A stretch of 64,000 bases of DNA, taken from Lewinellaceae bacterium. Its GTDB lineage: Bacteria > Bacteroidota > Bacteroidia > Chitinophagales > Saprospiraceae. A program made the translations under genes and the position numbers. Where the stretch lies: positions 1 to 64,000 of the forward strand of contig JADJWX010000008.1 of NCBI GenBank assembly GCA_016716135.1, given 5' to 3'. The notes under the pieces were generated by a model. That model made no database searches. It saw only the letters and a program-made list of their open reading frames with translations, and was not told the DNA's origin. Below, one piece after another: positions 15,047-24,330 of this stretch (position 1 is the stretch's first letter; each line of letters opens with the position of its first letter).

Positions 15047-18000
15047 CTACCATCCCGGCACAATATTCAACCCGAACGTCCAGCTGCGCTGTTCTTTGGG
15101 CACCGAGAGCGGCAGCGCATAGTACGGCTCCAGGATCAGCGCACCAAACACGTTTACGCGCAGCGAAATACCGACCGACATAATTGGTTTGTGTTGAACT
15201 GGGGCGAAGGGGTCGGACTCATCCTGCTTTTTCAGATCATCCGCGATAAACCAGCCCAGGCCTGCATCAAAAAAGAGGTTGAGGTCGGTGAGCAGGAAAT
15301 TCGTCGGGATAACAGCCAGTTGCTTGGGGCCGGTGAACGGCAGTCGTAGTTCGACGTTTCCGATCAAAATTTTACTTCCGGCCATTTGATCGATCAACTG
15401 CGGGGCATCCTGGTACAGCACATCGTTGGTATAGCCCCGCACGAAAAATGGCTGGCCGGCAAAAAGCGGGTATACCTCGTCGGTGCTGTTGGCATTGCCG
15501 CCGAAACGGCCGTAACCAAGCCCGCGTACCGCCAGCGTCACCGGACTCATGCGAAAATACTTTCGCCCATCCAGCAACAGCGTCCGGAACGTGTAGGCGC
15601 CAAAAAACTGCTCCACACCGATCCGGTAGCGCCAGCCCGCCAGCGGCGCCGTCAGCCCGAAGTACGAGTTGTCGCCCACGTAGGCCGCGTTTACACTGGC
15701 CAGGTTCAGGCTGCCGCCTGCCGGAATACGCTCGCGCTCCTGCCCGTAGTAAAACCCCGACACATCGTAGTAGTACAGGTACCGATCGACCCGCTGGTGA
15801 TAGTATTCGTACGAAAGCCCCACCTCAAAACGCTTGGTGACCGACAGGGGGAAATAGGCAAACGTTCCCACCCGCTCCTGGAAAAGGCGTTGGATGATCA
15901 GCTCGTCTTTATAGCCGAAGTAGGCCAAACTACTGTCGCGCGAATACTCCTGCCCGGGTGTAAAATCCTGGTAATACCCGCCGCTGCGGAAGGGGATGTG
16001 CGAGAAGTTGAAACCCCAGTTGATCCGGTTTTTTTGGTTGAGGTAGGTGAACTGCCCTGCCGCATCGCTGATTTCCCCGTTGATGGCAACCCCGGCATAC
16101 AACTGGTTGTTGCCCAAAATATCATCAAACAACATGTCAATGCCGCCGGCCAGCCCCGTAGTGGCGCCAAAGCTGCTGTTCCCTGTAGCGACGCCCACAC
16201 CGGCACTTCCGCCGATATACGACAGCGAAAATTCGGGTTTGTATTTGACCGGGGTAAGGCTCGTGGCGGCGGCTACGGTTGAAATCGTGTTGTCCATCAT
16301 GCGCAGGTTGGTATTGACCACATCCCGTTGGCGCGGATTAAACGGCGGCAGGGAAGCCGCCACCATATCGACGGCATTGGGATCAACTTCTTCCAATTCG
16401 AAATTGGAGGCCCGGGCCTGGTGAATTTCGTAGTTGCCATTGGTGTAATAGGTGTACAAAATGCGGTCGCGGTCGCCGGAAACGGCAATGGCCGGTGCAT
16501 AGGGTGTGATCCCGCTGATCCCGGTTTCCAGGCTGGTAGCCTGAAACACCTTCCGGGCCGTGCGATCGTAGTAGTACATGTTGCGCATGCCGTCGCGGTT
16601 GCTCAGGAAGTACAGGTTCCCGGTTTCATCGAACTGGGGGTTCATGTTGTCGGCCCCGGGGAAAATATCGAGCATCTCTACGTCGCCGGATTGCACATCC
16701 ATGATAGCCAGGTTCATATTCCAGGCGCCGTTGATGCGGCCGCGACCCTGGCTGAGCTGGTCGGTGCTGAAGGCAAGATATTGGCCGTCGGCGCTCCATG
16801 CGGGCAGGATTTCCGAATACCGGTCGTTGGTCAACCGGCGTACTTTTTTTGTTTTGAGATCGTAGGCGTACAAATCGGTTTGGCCGTTGGCCAGTCCGCT
16901 GACGACAATTGTTTTGCCGTCTGGGCTCCACACCGGGTTATTGAATTCGGGTACGCCCGGGATGCTGATCCGGTCGACGGTTTTTCCTTTAAAAACCTCC
17001 TTGATGACCAGGGTGCTGCGCCCTTTTTGGTACACGTCGAAGGCAAAACGTTTCTCATCGGGCGCCCAGGTACCGGCACTCTCGATAAAATCGAAATGAT
17101 CGGTGTGGCCATCCTGCGTGGTACTGGCCACTTTTTTCAGAATCTTGCCTGTGCGGGCATCGGCCAGGTAGAGATCGAGTGCAAACAGGTTTTTCTCCGA
17201 AAGAAAAATCAGGTATTTGCCATTCTGGCTGATCGCCGGGCTGATGTTCATCGAGCCGAAGTTTTCTTCCGACAGCAGGCGTTTGCCCGGCAGGTTTTCC
17301 TTTTTGGCCTTTTTATCGTCCTTGTCTTTTTTGGAAACCGTAACCCACTGGCCATAGTGATTTTTCAGCGTGGTCGTCCAGGCGGTTGCCAACGAGTCCG
17401 GCGTGGTGCTGAGTGTCAGGCGGATCGCGGGGTCGAGGCCGTATTTGGCTGTGTTGACAAACAGCGGGCGGATAACCTCGTCGCCGTAGATGCCGGTTAC
17501 AAAAGCCCAGAACGACTGTCCCCAGCGGTAGGGGAAAAATTTGCCATAATCCAGGTCGCGGAAATTTTTCGGCAGGGCGTCGTTTTTCACGGCATCGCGC
17601 ATCCACATGGCCGTGTGGGCATCAATGCGGCCGATAGACAGGTATTCGGCCAGGCCCTCCACCATCCAGAGCGGCAGGTTGGCAATGCTGCGCAGGCCGG
17701 TCGAGTCGCCGTGGATCAGCATGTGGTACTGGAAAGCGTGTACCAGCTCGTGGCCCAGTACATGGTGGGTTTGCTGATTGGTCATGGCTACCGGGAAGAT
17801 CACCCGGTTGCGCAGGCCTTCGGTCACCCCGCCGGTCCCGACACTCACGCTGCCCATGATGGCGTTGGTTTGCTGAAAACCGGCGTGGTTGCTGTAAATC
17901 AACAGCGGATTTTTTTCTGTAAAGGTATCCTGCAGGACCGCCTGGTGCATTTGGTACCAGAGTTCGGTGGCTTCAGCCAGTTCGCGCAATTTTTCCGGAT

Positions 18001-18154
18001 TGTCGAGGTACTCGTAAATCCGGAAGTGTTCTGTTTCACTGACTTTAAAATCGTGGTCCTGGTAGTGCGGTTTATTTCGCCCGAAATATTGTGCATGCAG
18101 GGGGCTTTGAATAATTGCGAAGAGCGCAATTAATAAGAAAACATAGCGTCTCAT
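15047..18154 (-). CDS. Outer-membrane gluzincin peptidase with WD40-like and barrel domains
   Basis: 1035 residues with a signal peptide ending near 'PLHAQ' (residue 22). A peptidase-MA-like domain has zinc motif HELVH at 135-139 and the downstream Glu in 'WMVEGLAEYL' (~166-170). Residues ~300-600 hold PD40/TolB-like beta-propeller repeats ('NPVWSPDGKTIVVSG', 'LPAWSADGQYLAFSTD', 'NPQFDETGNLYFLSNRDG'). The C-terminal ~400 residues look like an Omp85/D15-type barrel ('GVATGNSSFGATTGLAGG', 'PLFAGQPFFVRGYTNDVLYQ'). The protein should therefore sit in the outer membrane with a zinc peptidase attached. The substrate is unknown. It is monocistronic and convergent with fumC. Confidence 0.85.
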   Translation of the reverse strand: MRRYVFLLIALFAIIQSPLHAQYFGRNKPHYQDHDFKVSETEHFRIYEYLDNPEKLRELAEATELWYQMHQAVLQDTFTEKNPLLIYSNHAGFQQTNAIMGSVSVGTGGVTEGLRNRVIFPVAMTNQQTHHVLGHELVHAFQYHMLIHGDSTGLRSIANLPLWMVEGLAEYLSIGRIDAHTAMWMRDAVKNDALPKNFRDLDYGKFFPYRWGQSFWAFVTGIYGDEVIRPLFVNTAKYGLDPAIRLTLSTTPDSLATAWTTTLKNHYGQWVTVSKKDKDDKKAKKENLPGKRLLSEENFGSMNISPAISQNGKYLIFLSEKNLFALDLYLADARTGKILKKVASTTQDGHTDHFDFIESAGTWAPDEKRFAFDVYQKGRSTLVIKEVFKGKTVDRISIPGVPEFNNPVWSPDGKTIVVSGLANGQTDLYAYDLKTKKVRRLTNDRYSEILPAWSADGQYLAFSTDQLSQGRGRINGAWNMNLAIMDVQSGDVEMLDIFPGADNMNPQFDETGNLYFLSNRDGMRNMYYYDRTARKVFQATSLETGISGITPYAPAIAVSGDRDRILYTYYTNGNYEIHQARASNFELEEVDPNAVDMVAASLPPFNPRQRDVVNTNLRMMDNTISTVAAATSLTPVKYKPEFSLSYIGGSAGVGVATGNSSFGATTGLAGGIDMLFDDILGNNQLYAGVAINGEISDAAGQFTYLNQKNRINWGFNFSHIPFRSGGYYQDFTPGQEYSRDSSLAYFGYKDELIIQRLFQERVGTFAYFPLSVTKRFEVGLSYEYYHQRVDRYLYYYDVSGFYYGQERERIPAGGSLNLASVNAAYVGDNSYFGLTAPLAGWRYRIGVEQFFGAYTFRTLLLDGRKYFRMSPVTLAVRGLGYGRFGGNANSTDEVYPLFAGQPFFVRGYTNDVLYQDAPQLIDQMAGSKILIGNVELRLPFTGPKQLAVIPTNFLLTDLNLFFDAGLGWFIADDLKKQDESDPFAPVQHKPIMSVGISLRVNVFGALILEPYYALPLSVPKEQRSWTFGLNIVPGW

Positions 18155-18358
18155 AGCTATTTGGATTGGTTAGTATGGTTAACAAGGCCAGTAGCCTTTG
18201 GCTGTTGAAAAAATGTATTGCGTTGGCCTTCGTTTTAACAACCGAATGTAAAAAACTGTTACAGTACGGTATAACAAAAATAGACGCGAAAATCATCTGA
18301 TGGAAGTGTTAGCATCGCGTTAAAGCCGGATAAAACGTCCGGGGCTGGCAATTCTTTT

Positions 18359-19165
18359 TTGACCGAACCTACAACTAATAACGTGGCATTGGCGCGTTGG
18401 TTTTTTCAACTTTTCTGGATCGGGGTATGCGCAACGGCCATGCTCTGGCAAACGCATTTGTTGTTAAACACGCCTGCACCCTCGTTCTGGCTCTGTGGAT
18501 TTGTGTTTTCCGCCACGGTATTTGCGTACAATTTTTCGGCGCCTCCCCGGCGTCGCTGGCCCGCCTGGGGTTTTGGCTTGCTGGCTGGTTTTTGTTTTTT
18601 AGAACTTACGGTCGTCCATCAGCTTACGGTTTTTTTACCGGCCCTGATCTGGCTGTTGTACTACGACCGGTACCGGCCAGGGCAGGGCACGGGTCTGCGG
18701 GATTATCCCGCCCTCAAACCGGTCGCCATTGCGCTGGCCTGGGCAGGCGTCACGGTGTTGTTGCCGGTACCCTTGCAAGCATGGACGGGTGCTGTCTTGT
18801 TGTTCGTTGGGCGGGCCGCTTTTATTTTTGCGCTTGCGCTGGCCTACGACTTGTCCGACCAGCCCTATGATATCCGGCACGGCCTCAACACACTGGTGCT
18901 TAAAATTGGGCCCCGGCAAACCTTTCGCCTGATTGATGTGGCGTTGTTGCTGACGGCCTTGTGCGCGGGCGCACAGGTATTGTTTGGTATTATTGAACTG
19001 GCCGCCGGTATTGCGCTTTGTATTTCCCTGTTGTTCAGCGCGTTTGCAATTCGGTGGATGCTGACCTGGACCGGCTGGCCCGGCTGGCGCAAAGCGGGAA
19101 TTGACGGGTTGATGGTTTTGCAGCTCCTGTTGATCTGGATTAGTTTGATCTTGGAACGCGGATGA
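18359..19165 (+). CDS. UbiA-superfamily-like membrane protein
   Basis: 268 residues with about seven to eight hydrophobic segments. The loop 'LAYDLSDQPYDIRHGLNTLV' resembles the second Asp-rich motif of UbiA prenyltransferases (DIRxDxxxGxxTL). The first motif (NDxxDxxxD) is replaced by 'AYNFSAPPRRRW' and lacks the acidic residues, so prenyl-diphosphate binding may be lost. Related sequences are annotated as hypothetical or UbiA-like in Bacteroidota. The first codon read here is the TTG at 18359 after a T-run; an internal start is possible. The stop codon lies within the dispersed repeat 19156-19205. Confidence 0.6.
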   Translation: MTEPTTNNVALARWFFQLFWIGVCATAMLWQTHLLLNTPAPSFWLCGFVFSATVFAYNFSAPPRRRWPAWGFGLLAGFCFLELTVVHQLTVFLPALIWLLYYDRYRPGQGTGLRDYPALKPVAIALAWAGVTVLLPVPLQAWTGAVLLFVGRAAFIFALALAYDLSDQPYDIRHGLNTLVLKIGPRQTFRLIDVALLLTALCAGAQVLFGIIELAAGIALCISLLFSAFAIRWMLTWTGWPGWRKAGIDGLMVLQLLLIWISLILERG

Positions 19166-19205
19166 GGCGGATTTGCCTTCGGCAAAACACGGATTTCCGC
19201 GGATT
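19156..19205. repeat. Dispersed imperfect palindrome, copy 2
   Basis: Similar to 72-121: ACGCGGATGAGGCGGATT, a hairpin GCCTTCGGC, then ACACGGATT and CGCGGATT. It supplies the last codons and the TGA stop of the UbiA-like gene, so it has shaped the C-terminus of that protein. Confidence 0.6.
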
Positions 19206-19280
19206 TGCTTTCCGGCGATTGCAATTTTTGGATTAAAAGGAAATCCTAGGTTTATATCACTTCAATAAAATACCACATCG

Positions 19281-20039
19281 ATGACCCAGCTAATAAATAT
19301 GCTAATGCCCGAACGAAGGGCTGCCCTCTTTTGCCTGACCTTTTTTTTGACCATTGCTTTGTTTTCGTGCGATTCGGGCAAGCGCGATATCCGGGCCTAT
19401 TATTTCCCGGTCGACTCCCTCGCCACCGGGCAGGTGTACGCCTATGTTTCGGAAGAGGGCGCCACGGAAGACCGGCGCTATTGGTACTACCAGACGTTCA
19501 AATCCGATAGCGGCACCTTCCTGGTAGGCACCCAATACGACCGCTTTTTTGAAGTCAATCAGGTTGTTCGCGAAAAAATCGTTGAAACCGGTGCACTGGC
19601 CCGCGAGAGTTTTTTGTACGAACCCGACACGGCCACCGGCAAGTCTGTGGCCATACGGACGGTCATTGAATCGGCCAATTTATTCCCTTTCCAGGTCACC
19701 GATTCGCTCGGCGTTTTTTTATACCGCATCAAGTACAGCCCGCCTTCCGAGCCGGACGCCACGATTTACCTCATTCGCAACCGCCGTTATTTGGGCGACG
19801 GCCCCGAATTCGCATTTGAAGGCAAAGCCTACCCCACCATTCGCTTCGGTATCCGGGAAGCCATCGGGCACAGCGCGGAGGGCGCCGCCGAAATTGAAGG
19901 CCAGGGCGAAGAGTGGTATGCCAGGGGGCTTGGCCTGGTGCACTACCGCAAAAGTTTTGGCGCCGAGGGCAATATCCGCTATACGTTTTGGCTCCGGGAG
20001 CGGTTTCCCATGGAGGAACTGGTGCGCAGGGCGCAATAA
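19281..20039 (+). CDS. Uncharacterised lipoprotein
   Basis: 252 residues. The N-terminal hydrophobic segment ends at a lipobox-like 'ALFSCDSG' (Cys ~30), so it should be a lipoprotein. The rest is soluble, with beta-rich, acidic stretches ('YAYVSEEGATEDRRYWYYQ', 'GLGLVHYRKSFGAEGNIRYT') that resemble many small Bacteroidota lipoproteins without assigned role. It stands alone; the next gene is convergent beyond a low-complexity stretch. Confidence 0.75.
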   Translation: MTQLINMLMPERRAALFCLTFFLTIALFSCDSGKRDIRAYYFPVDSLATGQVYAYVSEEGATEDRRYWYYQTFKSDSGTFLVGTQYDRFFEVNQVVREKIVETGALARESFLYEPDTATGKSVAIRTVIESANLFPFQVTDSLGVFLYRIKYSPPSEPDATIYLIRNRRYLGDGPEFAFEGKAYPTIRFGIREAIGHSAEGAAEIEGQGEEWYARGLGLVHYRKSFGAEGNIRYTFWLRERFPMEELVRRAQ

Positions 20040-20045
20040 ATTTTT

Positions 20046-20236
20046 TGATGGGGGGGGAGGGGGGGGGGGGGGCGCCGCCCCCAACCCCGGCCCCCCACCA
20101 AACCCCCCAAACAAAAAAACACACCCACCGCACCCCCGCCCCCCGTCCCCCCCAAAACAAAAACCGCCCCCCACAGAAAAACCCCAAAAAAAAAAAACCC
20201 CCCCCCCCCCCCCCCCACTCACCCAAAAAAACACCC
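20046..20236. repeat. Low-complexity G-run followed by C/A-only stretch
   Basis: A run of about 27 nearly uninterrupted G residues (20049-20072) is followed by about 160 bp composed almost only of C and A, including an 18-C run near 20197-20215 and A-runs. No other part of the window looks like this. It lies exactly between two convergent genes. An assembly or read artefact (for example polyG reads bridging a gap) is as likely as real sequence. Confidence 0.85.
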
Positions 20237-20254
20237 CCCGCTGCAAATTCGCTC

Positions 20255-21490
20255 CTACTCCCGATCAAGATGATTCAGAAATAGCGTCAGGAAAAACACA
20301 AAAAAACCGACACCGAGCGAATTTTCTATAGTGTGTTCTATCATGAACGCTATAAACGAAATGGTATAAAACCCAAGCAGCAGATCGTTTCTATAGTTTT
20401 TTCTATAGAAAAGCGGATAGAAAAAAGCAAACAGGAATAAAGTCAGCCCGACGGCTCCTGTGCCGGCAGCCACAAACAAAAACTGGTTGTGCGGCATAAG
20501 CGCCTGCTCAAATCCGGGGTAGTGGGTGTCGAATTCCTGTTGTACATCCCGTTTCAAATTGCCTGCGCCTGCGCCAAAAACCGGATTCCGTGTCCAGATA
20601 TCCCAACCGGCTTTCAAGGAGGTGATGCGCCCCGAGTCGGCATATTGCGCGCCGCCGTTGGACGAATACATCATCAAATCGTAGCGCATGTAGTCCACCT
20701 TCGATTGCAGGGAAGGAAATGCTAAGTAAGCCCCCACAGGCAGCAGGAGCAAGGCCAGTAGGAGTGCCAGGGCCGGCTTGTAATGTTGGGTCCGGAAAAT
20801 ATGCCGCACCAGCAGCACAGTGATTGCCGTGTACAACGTAAGCAGCCCGCTGCGCACCGCCAGGATATGAATGAACACAAATAAAAAAACGGTACAAAAG
20901 CCGATCAGTTTTCGCTCGTCCGGGTAGCGCCAGTAAAACCGCTTGCGGTACAACCAGGCCCCGCCAATGATCCCAACAGCCATCAGCAGGCTGAGCCGGA
21001 TGTGGTTGCGGGGTGTCGGCATCGGCTTTCCGGTGAGCATTTGGGCGTTTATCGCATCGGCATGCAGCAGGTAATTGACCCCGATGCCGATGCTGGTCAG
21101 GGTAAGCATGCCCAGCAGGACGTAAAACAGGCCGTCGACCTGCCGCGTGGAAAAGCGGGGAAGCGCCAAAAAGACCAGCGGAAACACCAAAAACGGCACC
21201 TTGATACGCAGGCGCTCCAGCCAGTACCCGTAATCCTCCGTTTGCCAAAAACTTAAAAATACCACGAAAAAAAACAGCGTCACGGCTGTAAACGCCGGAT
21301 AACGGTAAATGTGCAACATACGGCTGATGCCTTCCCGGTCGAACTGCAAGCGGCCGTCCTGCACGCAAAACAGGCAAAGCCCCGACAACATGAACATGCT
21401 GACGGAAAGCAAGTACGGCGAATAGATAATGGAGGCCAGCAACACACAACAGAAAAAGAAAATAAGTTGCTGCCTGTTCGGATAGCGCAT
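20255..21490 (-). CDS. O-antigen ligase family protein
   Basis: 411 residues with about 11-12 membrane helices and a large periplasmic loop between residues ~250 and 350. 'GRITSLKAGWDIWTRNPVFG', then AGAGNLKRD, and later 'MPHNQFLFVAAGTGAVGL' are the conserved Wzy_C/WaaL features, including the loop His in PHNQ. Members join O-antigen or other glycans to lipid A-core or polymerise them in the inner membrane. It is 4 bp downstream of the FkbM methyltransferase gene, so the two form a surface-glycan operon. Confidence 0.88.
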   Translation of the reverse strand: MRYPNRQQLIFFFCCVLLASIIYSPYLLSVSMFMLSGLCLFCVQDGRLQFDREGISRMLHIYRYPAFTAVTLFFFVVFLSFWQTEDYGYWLERLRIKVPFLVFPLVFLALPRFSTRQVDGLFYVLLGMLTLTSIGIGVNYLLHADAINAQMLTGKPMPTPRNHIRLSLLMAVGIIGGAWLYRKRFYWRYPDERKLIGFCTVFLFVFIHILAVRSGLLTLYTAITVLLVRHIFRTQHYKPALALLLALLLLPVGAYLAFPSLQSKVDYMRYDLMMYSSNGGAQYADSGRITSLKAGWDIWTRNPVFGAGAGNLKRDVQQEFDTHYPGFEQALMPHNQFLFVAAGTGAVGLTLFLFAFFYPLFYRKNYRNDLLLGFYTISFIAFMIEHTIENSLGVGFFVFFLTLFLNHLDRE

Positions 21491-21494
21491 GAGA

Positions 21495-22211
21495 TCAGGA
21501 TTTTTGTTCCTTTCGTTTGAACAGCATGGTCAGGCCAACCCAGTTGACCATGTCGTATCCGGCATCGACCAGGAACTGGTACACCTCGTCTTGCAAGACC
21601 GCGTCGAGGGTTTCTTCATGGGTTTCCACTGCAATGAGCCGGGGCGCGTACGTTTCGAAATCCAGCGATTGCAGCACGTTCAGGTCATGGCCCTCCACAT
21701 CAACGGTAAGAAAGTCGATGGGGCGGCCCCGGTATTTCGTGCCGGCGAGGATGTTGTTCAGCGTGTCGGTGCGTACTTTTTTGGCGACATAGCCCGGTTT
21801 GCCGGCGGCAAACGCCTCGTCGAGGGTAATGGTCAGCGAATAGAACCCGTTGGACCAGTAGGTGATTTCCCCGGTTTTGTCGCTTACCGCACAGGTGATA
21901 TTGACATCTTTCGGGCGGCGAATGTTGAACCCCGCGATCTTGATGGAGTCGATATCAATATTCACCCCCCGCCAGCCTTTCCGGTAGAGCCGGTAGGTGT
22001 TGTTGTATTTCACCGGATGAAAACAGCCCACATCGACAAAAAAACCTTTGTACCGCTTTGGGAACTGCCGGATGATAGACACATCTTCCGCGAACTGGGA
22101 ATAGTGCCGGAAGCTGTCTTTTATCAGAAAAAGTTTCCGGAACAGGAATAGCGCCCGAAACAGTTTATTGCGTTCCAGCCAGGCCGGCAAATGTGAATAG
22201 TTTAATCCCAT
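21495..22211 (-). CDS. FkbM-family methyltransferase
   Basis: 238 residues. The SAM-binding motif I is 'GFFVDVGCFHPVKYNNT', and the typical FkbM segment is 'IDFLTVDVEGHDLNVLQSLD'. The family O-methylates sugars in surface polysaccharides and natural products. It is co-transcribed with the O-antigen ligase 4 bp downstream, so its substrate is probably a cell-surface glycan. A promoter-like element lies 23 bp upstream of its start. Confidence 0.9.
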   Translation of the reverse strand: MGLNYSHLPAWLERNKLFRALFLFRKLFLIKDSFRHYSQFAEDVSIIRQFPKRYKGFFVDVGCFHPVKYNNTYRLYRKGWRGVNIDIDSIKIAGFNIRRPKDVNITCAVSDKTGEITYWSNGFYSLTITLDEAFAAGKPGYVAKKVRTDTLNNILAGTKYRGRPIDFLTVDVEGHDLNVLQSLDFETYAPRLIAVETHEETLDAVLQDEVYQFLVDAGYDMVNWVGLTMLFKRKEQKS

Positions 22212-22233
22212 GCGTTGAGCGGTATTTCGGCCG

Positions 22234-22268
22234 CAAAAGTAGCAAAATGTATGGGCCTGCGGCCAAAA
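22234..22268 (-). promoter_or_regulatory. Candidate Bacteroidota promoter for fkbM-ligase operon
   Basis: Read on the minus strand: TTTTG (22268-22264), 22 bp, then TACTTTTG (22241-22234), matching the TTTG-N17-23-TAnnTTTG pattern. It is 23 bp from the FkbM start codon. Confidence 0.4.
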
Positions 22269-22308
22269 GCAAAAGTTATCGCACCGTGCACACTCCTGGC
22301 AAAAGCCT

Positions 22309-22316
22309 TACTTTTG
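22309..22316 (+). promoter_or_regulatory. Candidate -7 element for serC
   Basis: TACTTTTG fits TAnnTTTG and lies 45 bp before the serC start. The -33 element is not clear. Confidence 0.3.
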
Positions 22317-22361
22317 CCCCTCCCCGGAGCGCGCCCAAACAAACACCTCCGGTTTGCAAAC

Positions 22362-23438
22362 ATGAAAAAATACAATTTCTCTGCCGGCCCGGCTATTTTG
22401 CCTGCACCGGTTTTAAAAGAGGCCGCCAAAGGCGTGGCCAATTACCAGGGCAGCGGCCTGGGCCTGATCGAACTGAGCCACCGTGGCCCCGAATTTTCCA
22501 CCGTTATTGAGGAAGCCTCCGCACTGATGCGGGAGTTGATGGAACTGCCCGAGGGCTACCATGTGCTCTGGATGACCGGCGGCGCCAGCACACAGTTTTT
22601 CATGGTGCCTATGAACCTGCTCAACCCCGATGAAACGGCTGTGTACATCGACACGGGCACCTGGGCCAACAAGGCCATCAAAGAAGCCAAGGCATTCGGC
22701 AATGTTGAGGTGGTGGCCTCTTCCAAAGCCGACAATTACAACCACATTCCCAAAGGCGTACGCATACCAGCCACAGCCAAATACCTGCACATCACCAGCA
22801 ACAACACGATTTTCGGTACGCAGTATCACCGTTTCCCGAAATCGCCGGTACCCGTGGTGTGCGATATGTCGTCCGACATCCTCAGCCGCCCGGTAGATGT
22901 GCGGCCCTTCGGCCTGATCTATGCCGGCGCGCAAAAAAACCTGGGCCCCGCGGGAGTGACCACAGTGATCGTGCGGGAAGACATGCTCGGCACCGTGTCG
23001 CGCCACTTGCCTTCCATGCTCGACTACCGGACCTTCATCGACAACGGTTCTATGTACAACACGCCGCCGGTTTTTCCGATATACGTGACCATGCTGACGC
23101 TCCGTTGGCTCAAAAAACTAGGCGGCGCAAAGGCCATTCAGCGGCGCAACAAGGCCAAGGCCAAACTGTTGTACGAAACGATTGATGCCAACCCGGTTTT
23201 CCTCGGCACCGCAGCCCGGGAAGACCGCTCACTGATGAATGCCTGTTTTGTAATGGCCAAGGGCTATGAAAGTCTGGAAGCGGAGTTTTTGAAAGAAACA
23301 AAAGAAAACGGGCTCATCGGGCTGAAAGGGCACCGCTCTGTCGGTGGTTTTCGTGCCTCGATCTACAACGCCATGCCCAAAAAAGGCGTGGAAGCACTTT
23401 GCGAACTTATGCAGGATTTTGCCGTTCGTAAAGGCTAA
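22362..23438 (+). CDS. serC: Phosphoserine aminotransferase
   Basis: 358 residues from ATG 22362 ('MKKYNFSAGPAILP'), the conserved N-terminus; the in-frame upstream extension to 22215 has no homology. It is a PLP enzyme converting 3-phosphohydroxypyruvate to phosphoserine in serine synthesis (and acting in PLP synthesis in some bacteria). The PLP-binding Lys192 is in 'GLIYAGAQKNLGPAG', and the Asp of 'VCDMSSDILSRP' contacts the pyridine ring. 'GHRSVGGFRASIYNAMP' near the C-terminus is typical. A strong hairpin follows. Confidence 0.97.
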   Translation: MKKYNFSAGPAILPAPVLKEAAKGVANYQGSGLGLIELSHRGPEFSTVIEEASALMRELMELPEGYHVLWMTGGASTQFFMVPMNLLNPDETAVYIDTGTWANKAIKEAKAFGNVEVVASSKADNYNHIPKGVRIPATAKYLHITSNNTIFGTQYHRFPKSPVPVVCDMSSDILSRPVDVRPFGLIYAGAQKNLGPAGVTTVIVREDMLGTVSRHLPSMLDYRTFIDNGSMYNTPPVFPIYVTMLTLRWLKKLGGAKAIQRRNKAKAKLLYETIDANPVFLGTAAREDRSLMNACFVMAKGYESLEAEFLKETKENGLIGLKGHRSVGGFRASIYNAMPKKGVEALCELMQDFAVRKG

Positions 23439-23475
23439 GAGCATGGTGAGAAAATCCCCAATATGCTCTAATACG

Positions 23476-23532
23476 TTTCTGGTTCGAAGGTTGTTCCCCA
23501 TTTCGACTGTTGAACAACCTTCTAACCAGAAA
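23476..23532. terminator. 21-bp stem hairpin after serC
   Basis: TTTCTGGTTCGAAGGTTGTT(C) at 23476-23496 pairs with 23512-23532 with one mismatch and a 15-nt loop. It lies between serC and the YgjP-like gene. The arm words are repeated again just after it (CCTTCTAACCTTCTAAC). It could be a terminator or a transcript-stabilising element. Confidence 0.65.
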
Positions 23533-23558
23533 CCTTCTAACCTTCTAACATTTGCAAC

Positions 23559-24305
23559 ATGCGCCGGAAAACAAAAAAATACAGCGCAAGCATTACCGTC
23601 GACGGCGCCGAGTTGCCGGTAGAGGTCGTGTTTGAGTACCGGCGCGGACACCGCTTCAGTATCACGCGCCAGCGCATTATTATACGCCTGCCGCACGGTT
23701 TAGAGACGCCGGAAGTACAACAACGCCTGACCGAACTACAGCAGTGGGTCAAAAAAGTATCGGCAAAGAAAAAATCCCTGCTTCACCCCTTCACCCCGAA
23801 AACTTACGCCACCGGCGACACGCTCACCGTCGGGAAACGGCAGTACATCCTCGATATCGTCGACGAAGACCGCGGTTCCCATACCGGCAAACTCGTGGGC
23901 AACACCATCGCACTGCGCCTCAGCAACCGCTCGGCAACGGCCAACCGCATCAAAGCCATTAAAACCCTGCTTTCCCGCATCATCGCTGCCGAGTTCCAGC
24001 CGGAAATTGAACAGCGCGTGCATTATTGGAACAACCGGACGTTCAGGAAGTCGATCAAAGGCGTTTTTTTGAAATACAACCACTCCAACTGGGGCAGCTG
24101 CTCCATAAAAAGCAACGTGAATTTGTCGACCCGCCTGCTCTTCGCCCCGGAAGATGTGCAGGACTACGTCATTTTGCACGAGCTGGCACACCTCGTCGAG
24201 CTCAACCACTCCGACCGGTTTTGGGCCCTGGTCGAACGCTACATGCCCGATTATGCCGAAAAAGAAAAGTGGCTCAGGGATCATGGCGGCCAATGCGATT
24301 TTTAA
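23559..24305 (+). CDS. YgjP-like (DUF45) metallopeptidase
   Basis: 248 residues, no signal peptide. The zinc motif HELAH lies near residue 207 in 'VILHELAHLVELNHSDRFW', typical of the YgjP/WLM/SprT group of gluzincins. The signature 'KYNHSNWGSCSIKSNVNLS' precedes it. The family is usually cytosolic; physiological substrates are not established for bacterial members. Start ATG 23559 follows an A-rich leader. Confidence 0.9.
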   Translation: MRRKTKKYSASITVDGAELPVEVVFEYRRGHRFSITRQRIIIRLPHGLETPEVQQRLTELQQWVKKVSAKKKSLLHPFTPKTYATGDTLTVGKRQYILDIVDEDRGSHTGKLVGNTIALRLSNRSATANRIKAIKTLLSRIIAAEFQPEIEQRVHYWNNRTFRKSIKGVFLKYNHSNWGSCSIKSNVNLSTRLLFAPEDVQDYVILHELAHLVELNHSDRFWALVERYMPDYAEKEKWLRDHGGQCDF

Positions 24306-24330
24306 GGCGCATACTTTTTACAACAACTGT

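Noticed and set aside
16328..18133. A 601-codon open frame on the plus strand
   Set aside because: It is antisense to the outer-membrane peptidase gene, has no start context or family match, and is a by-product of GC-rich codon use.
20046..20236. Open frames through the G/C-run block, for example continuing the lipoprotein region
   Set aside because: Translations are pure Gly, Pro or Lys low complexity and the lipoprotein stop at 20037-20039 precedes them.
22215..22361. Upstream extension of serC to 22215
   Set aside because: The extra 49 codons lie over the candidate promoters and lack homology; the conserved SerC start is at 22362.
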